NCBI RefSeq assembly: GCF_900113705.1
Contig: NZ_FOQI01000002.1
Coordinates: 310,001-374,000 of the forward strand
Source: Collimonas sp. OK307
GTDB taxonomy: Bacteria; Pseudomonadota; Gammaproteobacteria; Burkholderiales; Burkholderiaceae_D
Direction: 5' to 3'
Length of the DNA stretch: 64,000 nucleotides
The translations under genes and the position numbers were made by a program. Each line of letters starts with the position of its first letter. Within the stretch, counting starts at the first letter, position 1. Shown here piece after piece: positions 7,983 through 16,912 of this stretch. The notes under the pieces are model-generated. The model was not told the origin of the DNA, searched no databases, and saw only the letters and a list, made by a program, of their open reading frames with translations.

Positions 7983-9776
7983 ATGGACTGGCATCATCAA
8001 CTGCTCGACAGTGTCATCTGGCTTTGCAAGGCATTTGCTATCAGCATGGTGGCAATCGCCTGCGTCACAGCCTTGCTTGGAAAATTTACTTATTGGGGAC
8101 AGCAGTTCTTACGGGTGACGTGGGTCTGGTTTTCACCGGTTCGCAACTGGCGGCCGCTGGCAATACTCTCGTTGCTGATCTTGATGACCTTGTTCGCGGT
8201 GCGCATGGACATCTTGTTCACGTTCTGGAGCAACGGCATGTACACCTCGCTGCAGAACTTCAATGTTGCTGCGTTCTGGTCGCTGATGGCGGTGTTCGGC
8301 ATACTTGCGAGCGTCCATGTAGTGCGCGGACTTGTGAATTTTTACATCAGCCAGGCGTTCCAGATTCATTGGCGTGTCTGGCTGACAGAGAACCTGATGG
8401 CGCGCTGGCTGGACCAGCAGGCTTACTACCGCAGCCAGCATCTGCCCGGCAGGACCGATAATCCGGATCAGCGTATCCAGCAGGATATCTCCGGTTTTGT
8501 CAGCAGTTCGCTCACGCTGTTCCTGGGGCTCATCAGCTCTGCGGTTTCACTGTTTTCGTTCACGCTGATCCTGTGGAGCTTGTCCGGCACGCTCACCCTG
8601 TTTGGCGAGGAAATTCCACGGGCAATGATTTTTCTGGTCTATGCGTATGTACTGGTTGCCACGGTGTTTGCAGTGAAACTCGGACGGCCGCTGATCAAGT
8701 TGAATTTTCTGAGCGAAAAGCTGAACGCCGATTTTCGTTATGCCTTGATACGTTTGCGCGAGTACGGCGAGAATATTGCTTTCTTCCGCGGCGAAGCGGT
8801 GGAACATCGGACCTTGCTCAAGCGCTTCTCGCATGTCATCGAGAATACCTGGGCGATTGTCTTCCGGTCACTGAAATTCCAGGGCTTCAACCTGGGGATC
8901 AACCAGTTGGCCGTCGTGTTTCCGGTGGTGGTGCAGGCGCCGCGCTTCTTCAGCAAGCAGATTACGCTGGGCGATCTGATGCAGGCCGCGCAGGCCTTTG
9001 GACAGGTTCAGGACGCCTTGTCCTTCTTCCGATCCTCATATGATGAATTCGCCAGTTATCGCGCCATCGTCAACCGCCTCACCGGTTTCCTGGATACGGT
9101 CGATGCCGCCGACCGGCTCACGATGCCGCAGATTGCACATCAGGGACAAAATTTTGCGGTCGAAGCGCTAACTGTCGAAAGTCCGGGCGGCGCGATATTG
9201 ACTGCGAATCTGAACCTGGCTTTGGCGCCCGGCGCCGCATTGCTGGTGCGCGGCCCTTCCGGTGTCGGTAAAACCACGCTGTTACGCGCCATAGCGGGAT
9301 TGTGGCCGTATGCAGACGGCAAGATCATCTATCCGGCTGGACAGCAATGCCTGTTCTTGCCGCAGAAACCTTACCTGCCGCTAGGGACTCTGCGATCGGC
9401 CCTGTATTACCCCTCGGCCGAGCCAGCCCAACCGGACGACAGCGCGGTTCGCGCGATATTGGAACGGATACAACTCGGACATCTGGCGACGCAGCTGGAT
9501 ACGGAGAGTGAATGGAGCAACATCCTGTCGCTCGGCGAACAACAGCGGCTGGCGCTGGGGCGCGTGCTGTTGCACCGACCGCAACTGGTGTTCCTCGACG
9601 AAGCCAGTTCTGCCATGGACGAAGGCCTGGAGCATGCAATGTACAGTTTGCTACGCAAACAACTGCCGGATGTGATCCTGATCAGCGTCGGCCATCGCAG
9701 CAGCCTGGCGGCATTCCACAGCAGCGAACTGATATTGCAGCACGGCGGGAAATGGAGCCTGAGTAACTTGCCATGA
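7983..9776 (+). CDS. ABC transporter with fused membrane and ATPase domains, SbmA/BacA-like (YddA type)
   Basis: Single polypeptide of 597 residues. The N-terminal ~370 residues carry about six membrane helices and match the SbmA/BacA fold in style (LRVTWVWFSPVRNWRPL, NFYISQAFQIHWRVWLTENLM, NPDQRIQQDISGFV). The C-terminal ~200 residues are an ATPase with Walker A GPSGVGKTT, signature LSLGEQQR and Walker B VFLDEASSAMD. Relatives import peptides, vitamin B12 or very long chain fatty acid derivatives; the substrate here is unknown. About 240 bp separate it from the gab operon terminator, so it is transcribed independently. Confidence 0.82.
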   Translation: MDWHHQLLDSVIWLCKAFAISMVAIACVTALLGKFTYWGQQFLRVTWVWFSPVRNWRPLAILSLLILMTLFAVRMDILFTFWSNGMYTSLQNFNVAAFWSLMAVFGILASVHVVRGLVNFYISQAFQIHWRVWLTENLMARWLDQQAYYRSQHLPGRTDNPDQRIQQDISGFVSSSLTLFLGLISSAVSLFSFTLILWSLSGTLTLFGEEIPRAMIFLVYAYVLVATVFAVKLGRPLIKLNFLSEKLNADFRYALIRLREYGENIAFFRGEAVEHRTLLKRFSHVIENTWAIVFRSLKFQGFNLGINQLAVVFPVVVQAPRFFSKQITLGDLMQAAQAFGQVQDALSFFRSSYDEFASYRAIVNRLTGFLDTVDAADRLTMPQIAHQGQNFAVEALTVESPGGAILTANLNLALAPGAALLVRGPSGVGKTTLLRAIAGLWPYADGKIIYPAGQQCLFLPQKPYLPLGTLRSALYYPSAEPAQPDDSAVRAILERIQLGHLATQLDTESEWSNILSLGEQQRLALGRVLLHRPQLVFLDEASSAMDEGLEHAMYSLLRKQLPDVILISVGHRSSLAAFHSSELILQHGGKWSLSNLP

Positions 9777-9901
9777 ACCGCTGGTTGTTACTCGTTGGCT
9801 ATATCGCAAAAATCCAACACTTTCCTCATCGGCATGCCTATTTCATGCGTGAAATCTGGTAGCGCTACTATAAATAAATCGCCATTGATATAATGTTGCT
9901 T

Positions 9902-9956
9902 CGCACCACGTCCCCCGGTGCGCGCCTCTGACCGCCACGCAGCTTATTCCGGCGGT
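9902..9956 (+). promoter_or_regulatory. Two-hairpin 5' leader of the MFS gene
   Basis: Hairpin 1 pairs CGCACC (9902-9907) with GGTGCG (9917-9922). Hairpin 2 pairs ACCGCC (9931-9936) with GGCGGT (9951-9956). Both loops begin with ACG. They fill the 75 bases before the ATG at 9977, and a plausible -10 (TATAAT) lies near 9889. This could be a structured leader or only local GC pairing; I cannot assign it to a known riboswitch class. Confidence 0.35.
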
Positions 9957-9976
9957 TCCATTTCCGGACGATCATC

Positions 9977-11149
9977 ATGCTGTCTTTGCCCTTATTTGCC
10001 CTTGCTGTTGCCGCTTTCGGCATCGGTACGACGGAGTTCGTCATCATGGGTTTGCTGCCCGATGTCGCGCGTGACCTGGGGGTGACAATCCCGGCGGCCG
10101 GGATGCTGGTGACCGGTTACGCATTGGGCGTGACAATCGGCGCGCCGATCGTGGCGATTGCCACCGCCAACATGCCACGGCGGACGGCGCTGCTAAGTTT
10201 GATCGGCTTGTTTATTATCGGCAATGTCTTGTGCGCCTTGTCGCCCAATTACACCGTGTTGATGCTGGCGCGGGTGGTGACGGCGTTTTGCCATGGTGCG
10301 TTCTTCGGTATCGGCTCGGTAGTAGCGGCCGGACTGGTGGCGCCGAACCGGCGCGCGCAAGCGATTGCCCTGATGTTCGCCGGCCTGACCCTGGCCAACG
10401 TGCTTGGCGTACCGTTTGGCACTGCCCTCGGGCAACAACTGGGCTGGCGCTCGACGTTCTGGGCGGTGACAGTGATCGGGATACTGGCGGCAATTGCGCT
10501 GGCGCTTTGGTTGCCGAAAAAAATCGAGATGCAAAAGACCAGCCTGCTGCAGGAATTTGCGGTGCTCAGGGATAAGCAGGTGCTGATGGTGCTGGGGATC
10601 AGCGCGCTGGCTTCGGCCAGCTTGTTTTCGGTATTCACCTACATCACGCCGATCCTGGAAGATGTCACCGGGCTGACACCGCATGCCGTGACGCTGGTGC
10701 TGCTGGTATTCGGCCTTGGCCTGACGGTGGGCAGCGCAGTCGGCGGCAAACTGGCCGACTGGCGCCTGATGCCGTCCCTGATCAGTTTCCTGGTGGCGCT
10801 GGCAGTTATCCTGACCGTATTTACCCTGACCATGCGTACGCCGTTGCCAGCGGTGATCACGATATTTATCTGGGGCGTGCTGGCCTTCGCGATCGTGCCG
10901 CCGTTGCAGGTGCTGGTAGTGGAACGCGCCAGCGCTGCACCGAACCTGGCCTCGACCTTGAACCAGGGCGCCTTCAATCTCGGCAATGCAGGCGGCGCCT
11001 GGTTTGGTGGCATGGCCATCAGCGCCGGCTTCCAGTTGACTACTTTGCCTTATGTCGGCGTAGTGGTGGTGGTGCTGGCGTTGGGTCTGACTTTGTGGTC
11101 GGCCGCCATTGAGCGCAATGACGGCCTGGCGATGACGCCGAGCGAGTAG
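9977..11149 (+). CDS. MFS transporter, DHA1 family (AraJ/YdhP-like exporter)
   Basis: Major facilitator of 390 residues with 12 predicted helices. The N-terminal signature FGIGTTEFVIMGLLPDVARDLGV and the motif-A-like loop region (IATANMPRRTALL) are characteristic of the AraJ/YdhP/sugar-efflux branch of drug:H+ antiporters. It probably exports small molecules by proton exchange; the substrate is not predictable. No local regulator is adjacent on the same strand, and the short structured leader upstream may control expression. The next gene converges from the other strand 24 bases after its stop. Confidence 0.85.
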   Translation: MLSLPLFALAVAAFGIGTTEFVIMGLLPDVARDLGVTIPAAGMLVTGYALGVTIGAPIVAIATANMPRRTALLSLIGLFIIGNVLCALSPNYTVLMLARVVTAFCHGAFFGIGSVVAAGLVAPNRRAQAIALMFAGLTLANVLGVPFGTALGQQLGWRSTFWAVTVIGILAAIALALWLPKKIEMQKTSLLQEFAVLRDKQVLMVLGISALASASLFSVFTYITPILEDVTGLTPHAVTLVLLVFGLGLTVGSAVGGKLADWRLMPSLISFLVALAVILTVFTLTMRTPLPAVITIFIWGVLAFAIVPPLQVLVVERASAAPNLASTLNQGAFNLGNAGGAWFGGMAISAGFQLTTLPYVGVVVVVLALGLTLWSAAIERNDGLAMTPSE

Positions 11150-11173
11150 GGCGATCGCGCCCGTATCCGATCT

Positions 11174-12130
11174 TTACCAACTTCTTTTGCCCAGGATCTT
11201 CTCGCCCAGATCGCTCAATCGGGCCAGGGGATAACGGGTCTTTTCCCATTCCCGCGGATCGCCGGGAAAGGCATAACCGTCCGGCGGCGTCCGCTGCTCC
11301 CAGCTCTTCACCCGCCAATCCCGCAATTCCGCCTGTTCTTCACGTGCCGGTGTAAACGCGATGTACTGCGCCAGCCGGACCTTGTCGGCGGAAGTGTTGG
11401 GACGGATGCCGTGCGCCAGCAAGCTGTTGAAGATCAGCAGGTCGCCAGCTTGCATCGGTACGAACTTTGGCTGCCACGGCAGCGCTTCCACATCGGGACG
11501 CAACGGATTGCGATCCTGGGGCGCGTTCTTGCGCCATTCGGCGAAGTGCTGGAACAGTTCGGGGATGCATTGGAAACCGCCACCTTCGGGCGTCGTATCC
11601 GATAACGCCAGCACGCCCTGGACATTCACCGGCAGCGGCTCCAGCGAGGTGTCAGCATCCCAGTGGATAAAACCGCCGAAACGTCGTGCGCCCTGATTCG
11701 GCGTATTCAGGTTGGCGCGGTCTATAGTTACCCACAGGTCTTCGCGGTCCCAGATATCGACGAAAGCGTCTACTACGCGCGGCGTCTGGCGGTTGTCCCA
11801 GAAAGTCTGGTGGTGGTAGGCCTCGACCATGCCGGAACCATTCAACTCTTTCATTTCATGGTCGCGCAACTGCGCCCGATTCCAGGTTTCAGGCGCATTG
11901 GGATCCAATTCCTGGAACTCCCACAGGAAGTCGGCGGTGCGTTGCACTTGTTCGGCGCTCACGGCATTCCTGACGATCACATAACCATAGGTTTGCCAGT
12001 GATAGAAATCGGCTGCAGTCAGTACGCGCAGCGGCAAGGTTTTTTGTATGTCGCGCAGTTGCGCCTGTTCGGGATAAAGCACGGACGGGTTGCTGAGACG
12101 CTGCCTGGCGGCTGCGTAAGGCTGGTTCAT
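11174..12130 (-). CDS. Phytanoyl-CoA dioxygenase (PhyH) family protein
   Basis: Fe(II)/2-oxoglutarate oxygenase of 318 residues. The metal triad is visible as H156 and D158 in FGGFIHWDAD and H240 in LLAHGIRP, with a likely 2-oxoglutarate-binding arginine near R252 (DKVRLAQYI). The family hydroxylates diverse small molecules, from ectoine to secondary metabolites, so the substrate cannot be assigned. It is divergent from an AraC-family regulator across a 126-bp spacer, suggesting that regulator controls it. A run of nine G lies in the spacer about 25 bases upstream of its start codon. Confidence 0.82.
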   Translation of the reverse strand: MNQPYAAARQRLSNPSVLYPEQAQLRDIQKTLPLRVLTAADFYHWQTYGYVIVRNAVSAEQVQRTADFLWEFQELDPNAPETWNRAQLRDHEMKELNGSGMVEAYHHQTFWDNRQTPRVVDAFVDIWDREDLWVTIDRANLNTPNQGARRFGGFIHWDADTSLEPLPVNVQGVLALSDTTPEGGGFQCIPELFQHFAEWRKNAPQDRNPLRPDVEALPWQPKFVPMQAGDLLIFNSLLAHGIRPNTSADKVRLAQYIAFTPAREEQAELRDWRVKSWEQRTPPDGYAFPGDPREWEKTRYPLARLSDLGEKILGKRSW

Positions 12131-12256
12131 GGAAATCTCCGCGTTGGTTTTATGGGGGGGGGCAGTTAGATTCTGGGCCCGCAGTCCTCATCAGATTTCG
12201 CCGCAACTGCCGCTTATTGATACTATTCTGATGTTATTACTCACTGGAAGGTCAGA

Positions 12257-13111
12257 ATGCGACCGCAATATGAGCATCTCACCCTGTCTCCCGGTCATTC
12301 CTGGCAATTGTTGTGGCGCGAACTGCCGGAGTTACCGTTTCTTTGGCATTACCATCCGGAGTTCGAGCTGACCTTGACCTTGAACGCGCGCGGCCAGCGT
12401 TATGTGGGCGACCATCTGGCGGATTTCTCGGATGGCGACCTGATCCTGCTGGGGCCGAATCTGCCGCATACCTGGTCTGCCAGTGAACGCATAGAGCCGG
12501 AGCGCCAGATGCTGGCCGTGGTGGTCTGGTTTTCGCGCGACTGGCTGATCCAGTTGCAAACCAGCTTGCCGGAGCTGGCCGGTCTGCTGCAACTGGGCAA
12601 GCGAGCGGATAGGGGATTGCAGTTTTCTGTAGACACAGCGATCCGCGTCAGGCCCTTGATGCTGCGCATGGAGAAACTGGCGCCGGCGCAGCGCCTGCCT
12701 TTATTGCTTGAGTTGCTGTTGCTGCTGGCGCAAGACGACTTGGCGCAGCCGCTGGCCTCGGTTGCTTCGGCGTCGATTGCGGTGGATACGCAACGCCAGC
12801 GCATGGGACGGGCGCTGGATTACATGCATGCGCATTTTCAGACGGCGTTGCCGGTGGAGCTGCTGGCTGAGCGGGCGGCATTGTCGGTGGGGGCCTTCCA
12901 TCGCTTTTTCAAGCGGCACACGCAGCTGACGGTGACCGCCTACCTGGCCCAATTGCGGATCGGCAGCGCCTGCCAGCAACTGATCCAGACCGACAAGGCG
13001 ATAGGCGTGATCGCCCAGGAATCGGGCTATCGCAACCTGGCGCATTTCAATCGGCAGTTCCGTGCAGCCAAGGGTATCAGTCCGCGTGATTTCAAACAGA
13101 GATATAGATAA
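12257..13111 (+). CDS. AraC-family transcriptional regulator
   Basis: 284 residues. The N-terminal half is a cupin-like sensor (FLWHYHPEFELTLTLNARGQRYVGD... DLILLGPNLPHTW), the usual small-ligand pocket of AraC proteins. The C-terminal ~100 residues hold two helix-turn-helix motifs: LLAERAALSVGAFHRFFKRHT and VIAQESGYRNLAHFNRQFRAAKGISPRDFK. It is divergent from the PhyH dioxygenase gene and probably activates or represses it in response to a related metabolite. The ATG at 12257 is preceded by a purine-rich GAAGGTCAG. Confidence 0.87.
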   Translation: MRPQYEHLTLSPGHSWQLLWRELPELPFLWHYHPEFELTLTLNARGQRYVGDHLADFSDGDLILLGPNLPHTWSASERIEPERQMLAVVVWFSRDWLIQLQTSLPELAGLLQLGKRADRGLQFSVDTAIRVRPLMLRMEKLAPAQRLPLLLELLLLLAQDDLAQPLASVASASIAVDTQRQRMGRALDYMHAHFQTALPVELLAERAALSVGAFHRFFKRHTQLTVTAYLAQLRIGSACQQLIQTDKAIGVIAQESGYRNLAHFNRQFRAAKGISPRDFKQRYR

Positions 13112-13161
13112 TATTTAGCTAAATCGGAGTGTTGGCGCTTACTCCGACCTGATAAACGTGG

Positions 13162-14049
13162 TCAGGATGGCACTACCGAACGGGCCCATGCGAGATCGCT
13201 GCTAAGCCAGCGAGCGGCCTCGCTTTGCTGGTCTTGCTTGCTCCAGATCAGGTCGACGCTCTTCAGGAAAGCCGGTTCCTGATACTCATGCACCAGGATT
13301 TTCAAGCCTTCCCTGGCAACGCTTTCCTGCATTGCGTGCTGCGGCAGGAACGCCCAGCCCATTCCCCGTTTGAGCAGATCCAGCAGCAATTCCGGACTTT
13401 CTATACGCCACATGATCTCGCTGTAACGACCGAAAATCGAAGCGCCGCCGCCATCTCGGCTGGACGCCAGCAACTGCCGGTGTTGCGCAAGATCGCTGTT
13501 ATGCACCAGCGGCAAATGGCTGAGCGCATGATCGGCAGCCGCTACCGGAACGAATTGCAATTGGCCCAACGAGCTGGCGTTGAAATCGCTGGGCATGGGA
13601 TCGACCGTGATCGCAATCGCGATATCCAGCAAGCCGCGCCGCATGAGATCGGTGGCGTCGATGCTGGTAGGGCGGAACAACTCCAGTTGCAATTGTGGAA
13701 AGCGCCGTTCCAGCTCCGCACACAAGGCGTGGCTGCGGGTTACCGGCAAGGCTTGGTCGATGCCCAGCCGCAAGCGATGGCCATGGCCGGCGCTCAGACT
13801 GTGCGCTTTGCGTTCCAGATTGCCGGCCGCGGTCAGCGTCGAGCGGGCAAACCCGAGCAGCACTGCGCCGTCCGCAGTCAGGGCCAGGTGATGTAAATCG
13901 CGCTCGAATAAACGCGTGCCCATATCCACTTCCAGGTTGGCCAGCGCGGTGCTGACGGTTGATTGCGCCTTGCCCAAGCGCCGCGCCGCCGCCGACAGGC
14001 TGCCGCAGTCGGCGATGGTGGCAAATACCAGCAGGTTTTCGAGAGTCAT
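13162..14049 (-). CDS. LysR-family transcriptional regulator
   Basis: 295 residues, standard LysR length. The N-terminal winged helix reads MTLENLLVFATIADCGSLSAAARRLGKAQSTVSTALANLEVDMGTRLFERD; the remainder is the periplasmic-binding-protein-like effector domain. It is divergent from the M20 amidohydrolase gene (spacer about 128 bp), its likely target. It converges with the AraC gene, with a small CGGAGT/ACTCCG hairpin between them. Effector unknown. Confidence 0.87.
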   Translation of the reverse strand: MTLENLLVFATIADCGSLSAAARRLGKAQSTVSTALANLEVDMGTRLFERDLHHLALTADGAVLLGFARSTLTAAGNLERKAHSLSAGHGHRLRLGIDQALPVTRSHALCAELERRFPQLQLELFRPTSIDATDLMRRGLLDIAIAITVDPMPSDFNASSLGQLQFVPVAAADHALSHLPLVHNSDLAQHRQLLASSRDGGGASIFGRYSEIMWRIESPELLLDLLKRGMGWAFLPQHAMQESVAREGLKILVHEYQEPAFLKSVDLIWSKQDQQSEAARWLSSDLAWARSVVPS

Positions 14050-14177
14050 GGGAATGGCGCGAAGGGGTGATATGAGGCGGCGTTATCGACAAAACAGATG
14101 ACCGTTAATTATGGCATGGCGTGCATCTTGATTAGTATGCATCGGCAGCTAACCAATCTACTATCTTGGAGACGAGC

Positions 14178-15764
14178 ATGGCCACAGAAGCAAAACAAAG
14201 TGCGCTGGACTGGGTGAGCGATAACGCCAGCCAGTTGTCCGACTGGCATCAAACTATCTGGCACTACGCCGAACCGGCTTTTCGCGAATACAAATCGAGC
14301 GCCTGGTATATTGCCATGCTGCGTGAATACGGTTTTGAAGTCGAAGTCGGCAGCGGCGGCATGCCGACTGCCTTTGTCGCCACTTTCAAGAACGGCGAGG
14401 GGCCGACGATTGCCACTTATGCCGAATACGATGCGGTGCCTGGTAATTGCCAGGCGGCGTCGACCAAAAAGGAACCGCGCAAGGGTTTGTCCAAATACGC
14501 GCCGGGTCATACCGATCCGCATTCGGCGCTTGGGATCAGCGCCCTCGGCGGCGCCTTGGCCGCGCAAAGCGCCATGCTGAAATTCGGGATACAGGGCACC
14601 CTCAAGATTTTCGGCGAACCGGCTGAAAAATTGCGGGCATCCAAACCCATCCATGCCGCCAAGGGGTATTACGATACGTTGGATGCGGCGGTGAGTTTTC
14701 ATCCGACCTACATGCTGCCGCTGTGTAACACCACGGTCTGGGACGCGCATTGCGGCGTCGGCTACAACTATATCTACACTTTCACTTGCGACGCGCCGGA
14801 AAACTGGATTGCCGCCGACAAGTTCAGCCCGATACCGCAAAACCACCTGGCCGCGCGCGCTCCCGGCGCCAACGATGCGCTGGTGTTGTTCTATAACCTG
14901 AATGAGAGCCTGCGCCGTTCGATGCTGCCGGCCACCGGTTTGTGGAGTTTCAACGAAGCCATCCTGTGCGCCGGCCAGGCCACCGCAGACAACTTGACGC
15001 CGCATGTTTCGCAAATCAATTTCATGCTGCGCACCGATTCCATCGAACAGGCCGAGATCATCAGCCAGGTGATGGACAACAATGCAGAAGCCGCGGCCAA
15101 GGCGACTTTTTGCGAATGGAGGAAAACCTGGGTCAGCAAATCGCGCGGCGGTTTGCCCAATCATGTGATGGCGCGCGCGACTTACGACAACATGGTGCTG
15201 GCCGGACCGCCGAAGTGGGACCAGCAAGCGATCGAGATCGCGCAGGAGATGCAGCAAAATCTCGGTATCGAGAAGATGGAAAAGCCATTTTTGGCGGTTA
15301 CCGAAGAATTGATCGATCCGGAAGATTGTGAACGCGAGTTGCGCAAGCAAATGCCGGCCTGGCAGAAATACCTGACTTCGGACGATTACACCGATTACAC
15401 CTGGCATTGCCCGACCGTGCGCTTGTACGTGGCGCGGCCGATGCTGGCGGCGCCGCGCGGGATTGTGTATCCGGACTGGGTGGCGAATGCGCTGGGCGGC
15501 ATACCCGCCACCATCGATCCGATGATCCAGTCCGCCGCCAAGACCATCGCCGCGACCTTGATCGATCTGTTCACCAAGCCGGATTTATTGGAAGCAGCCG
15601 GCGCGGAATTCAGGCAACGCACCGGCGGAGGTATCGGCGGCAGCGAGTGGCAGGCACCTTTGCTGGCTAAGGATTTCAAGGTCCCGCATCAGTACCGCTG
15701 GCCGGAATACATCACCACCGTGCGCGGCGAGGAATGGACTATTCCCTGGCGCGACGATGAATGA
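14178..15764 (+). CDS. M20-family amidohydrolase (AbgB/PM20D2-like)
   Basis: About 528 residues; cleaves an amide or peptide bond in an N-acyl amino acid or p-aminobenzoyl-glutamate-like compound. Family signs include YAEYDAVPGN (metal-ligand aspartate region), GHTDPHSALG, GEPAEKLRASKPIHAAKGYYD and a C-terminal GGSEW segment. The AbgB-type EPA(E)E and H-D patterns suggest a metal-dependent hydrolase. I chose ATG 14178 with GGAGA six bases upstream; a TTG at 14166 would place the start on that site. Divergent from a LysR regulator. A 432-codon antisense frame over the same DNA is a codon-bias shadow. Confidence 0.8.
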   Translation: MATEAKQSALDWVSDNASQLSDWHQTIWHYAEPAFREYKSSAWYIAMLREYGFEVEVGSGGMPTAFVATFKNGEGPTIATYAEYDAVPGNCQAASTKKEPRKGLSKYAPGHTDPHSALGISALGGALAAQSAMLKFGIQGTLKIFGEPAEKLRASKPIHAAKGYYDTLDAAVSFHPTYMLPLCNTTVWDAHCGVGYNYIYTFTCDAPENWIAADKFSPIPQNHLAARAPGANDALVLFYNLNESLRRSMLPATGLWSFNEAILCAGQATADNLTPHVSQINFMLRTDSIEQAEIISQVMDNNAEAAAKATFCEWRKTWVSKSRGGLPNHVMARATYDNMVLAGPPKWDQQAIEIAQEMQQNLGIEKMEKPFLAVTEELIDPEDCERELRKQMPAWQKYLTSDDYTDYTWHCPTVRLYVARPMLAAPRGIVYPDWVANALGGIPATIDPMIQSAAKTIAATLIDLFTKPDLLEAAGAEFRQRTGGGIGGSEWQAPLLAKDFKVPHQYRWPEYITTVRGEEWTIPWRDDE

Positions 15765-15798
15765 GTAGCGTAATGCCGGTTAAAGTAATACCTGTTGA

Positions 15799-16752
15799 TT
15801 AGCGACGCGGCACGCCTGGCAGCACGCACAGCATTTCGTAGGCCAGGTTGGCGCCCAGCAGGGCGGTAGTGCCGACCGGATCGTAAGGCGGCGATACTTC
15901 CACCAGATCGGCGCCGACGATGTCCAGGCCCCAGGCGCCGCGGATGATTTCCAGCGCTTGCGGTACGGTCAGGCCGGCGATTTCCGGGGTGCCGGTGCCG
16001 GGCGCATAGGCCGGATCGATACCGTCGATGTCGAAACTCAGGTACACCGGGCCGCCCGCCACGCGGGCGCGCACTTCTTCCATCAGCGGCGTTAGCGATT
16101 TGTTCCAGCAGTCTTCCACCTGCACTACCTTGAAACCCTGGTCGCGGCACCAGTCGAAATCTTCCGCGGTGTAGCCGGTGCCGCGCAAGCCGATTTGCAC
16201 CACGCGTTGGCAATCCAGCAAGCCTTCTTCCACCGCACGACGGAATGGCGTGCCGTGGGCGATCTTTTCACCGAACATGGTGTCATTGACGTCGGCATGG
16301 GCGTCGACGTGGATCAGGCCGATCTTGCCGTATTTGCGATGCAGCGCACGCAGGATAGGTAGCGCGATCGTATGGTCGCCGCCCAGTGAAATCGGCCGGC
16401 AGCCGGAAGCGACGATGCTGTCGTAGGCGGTTTCAATCAGCTTGATTGAATCGAGCAGGTTGTAGGGATTGATGGCAACGTCACCAAGATCGGCGATACG
16501 CAGCGCATCGAAAGGTGCCGCGCGCGTGGCCATGTTGTAGGGACGTAGCAATACCGATTCGGTACGGATCTGGCGCGGCCCGAAACGCGTGCCGGAGCGA
16601 TTCGAGGTGCCCAGGTCGAATGGGACGCCGACGAAACAGGCATCCAGCTCGGCGCTGCTGCTCACGTGCGGCAAGCGCATCATGGTGGCGATGCCGCCGA
16701 AACGCGGCATGTCGTTGCCGCCAAGCGGTTGATAAAGTGGGGTTTCCGACAT
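15799..16752 (-). CDS. Ureohydrolase: agmatinase / guanidinobutyrase
   Basis: Manganese-dependent ureohydrolase of 317 residues. All metal motifs are intact: SLGGDHT, HVDAHADVND and SFDIDGIDPAYAPGTGTPE. Members remove urea from agmatine (giving putrescine) or 4-guanidinobutyrate (giving GABA). Length, and the divergent LysR regulator, resemble the gbuA-gbuR pair of Pseudomonas aeruginosa, which favours guanidinobutyrase; automatic annotation would probably say SpeB. Either product could enter the GabT-GabD route encoded 15 kb upstream. Substrate assignment is inference. Confidence 0.85.
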   Translation of the reverse strand: MSETPLYQPLGGNDMPRFGGIATMMRLPHVSSSAELDACFVGVPFDLGTSNRSGTRFGPRQIRTESVLLRPYNMATRAAPFDALRIADLGDVAINPYNLLDSIKLIETAYDSIVASGCRPISLGGDHTIALPILRALHRKYGKIGLIHVDAHADVNDTMFGEKIAHGTPFRRAVEEGLLDCQRVVQIGLRGTGYTAEDFDWCRDQGFKVVQVEDCWNKSLTPLMEEVRARVAGGPVYLSFDIDGIDPAYAPGTGTPEIAGLTVPQALEIIRGAWGLDIVGADLVEVSPPYDPVGTTALLGANLAYEMLCVLPGVPRR

Positions 16753-16912
16753 GATCGTCTCCGTAAGGGGAAGGGGTTCTGTTTTCTATACAGCGTCCAC
16801 TGTAGCGGGAAGTCACATTATAAAAAATGATCGTGATGTAACATTTACATTGATGGGAATAGATGTATTATCGATCTGACCCGCACCTTCCTTTAGCGTT
16901 ACCCGATGCAAT

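Noticed and set aside
9902-9956. Guanidine-II (mini-ykkC) riboswitch before the MFS gene
   Set aside because: That class needs ACGR tetraloops; the loops here are 9 and 14 bases long.
14109-15407. 432-codon open frame antisense to the M20 amidohydrolase
   Set aside because: It mirrors a strongly coding sense gene, has no family resemblance and reflects third-position GC bias.
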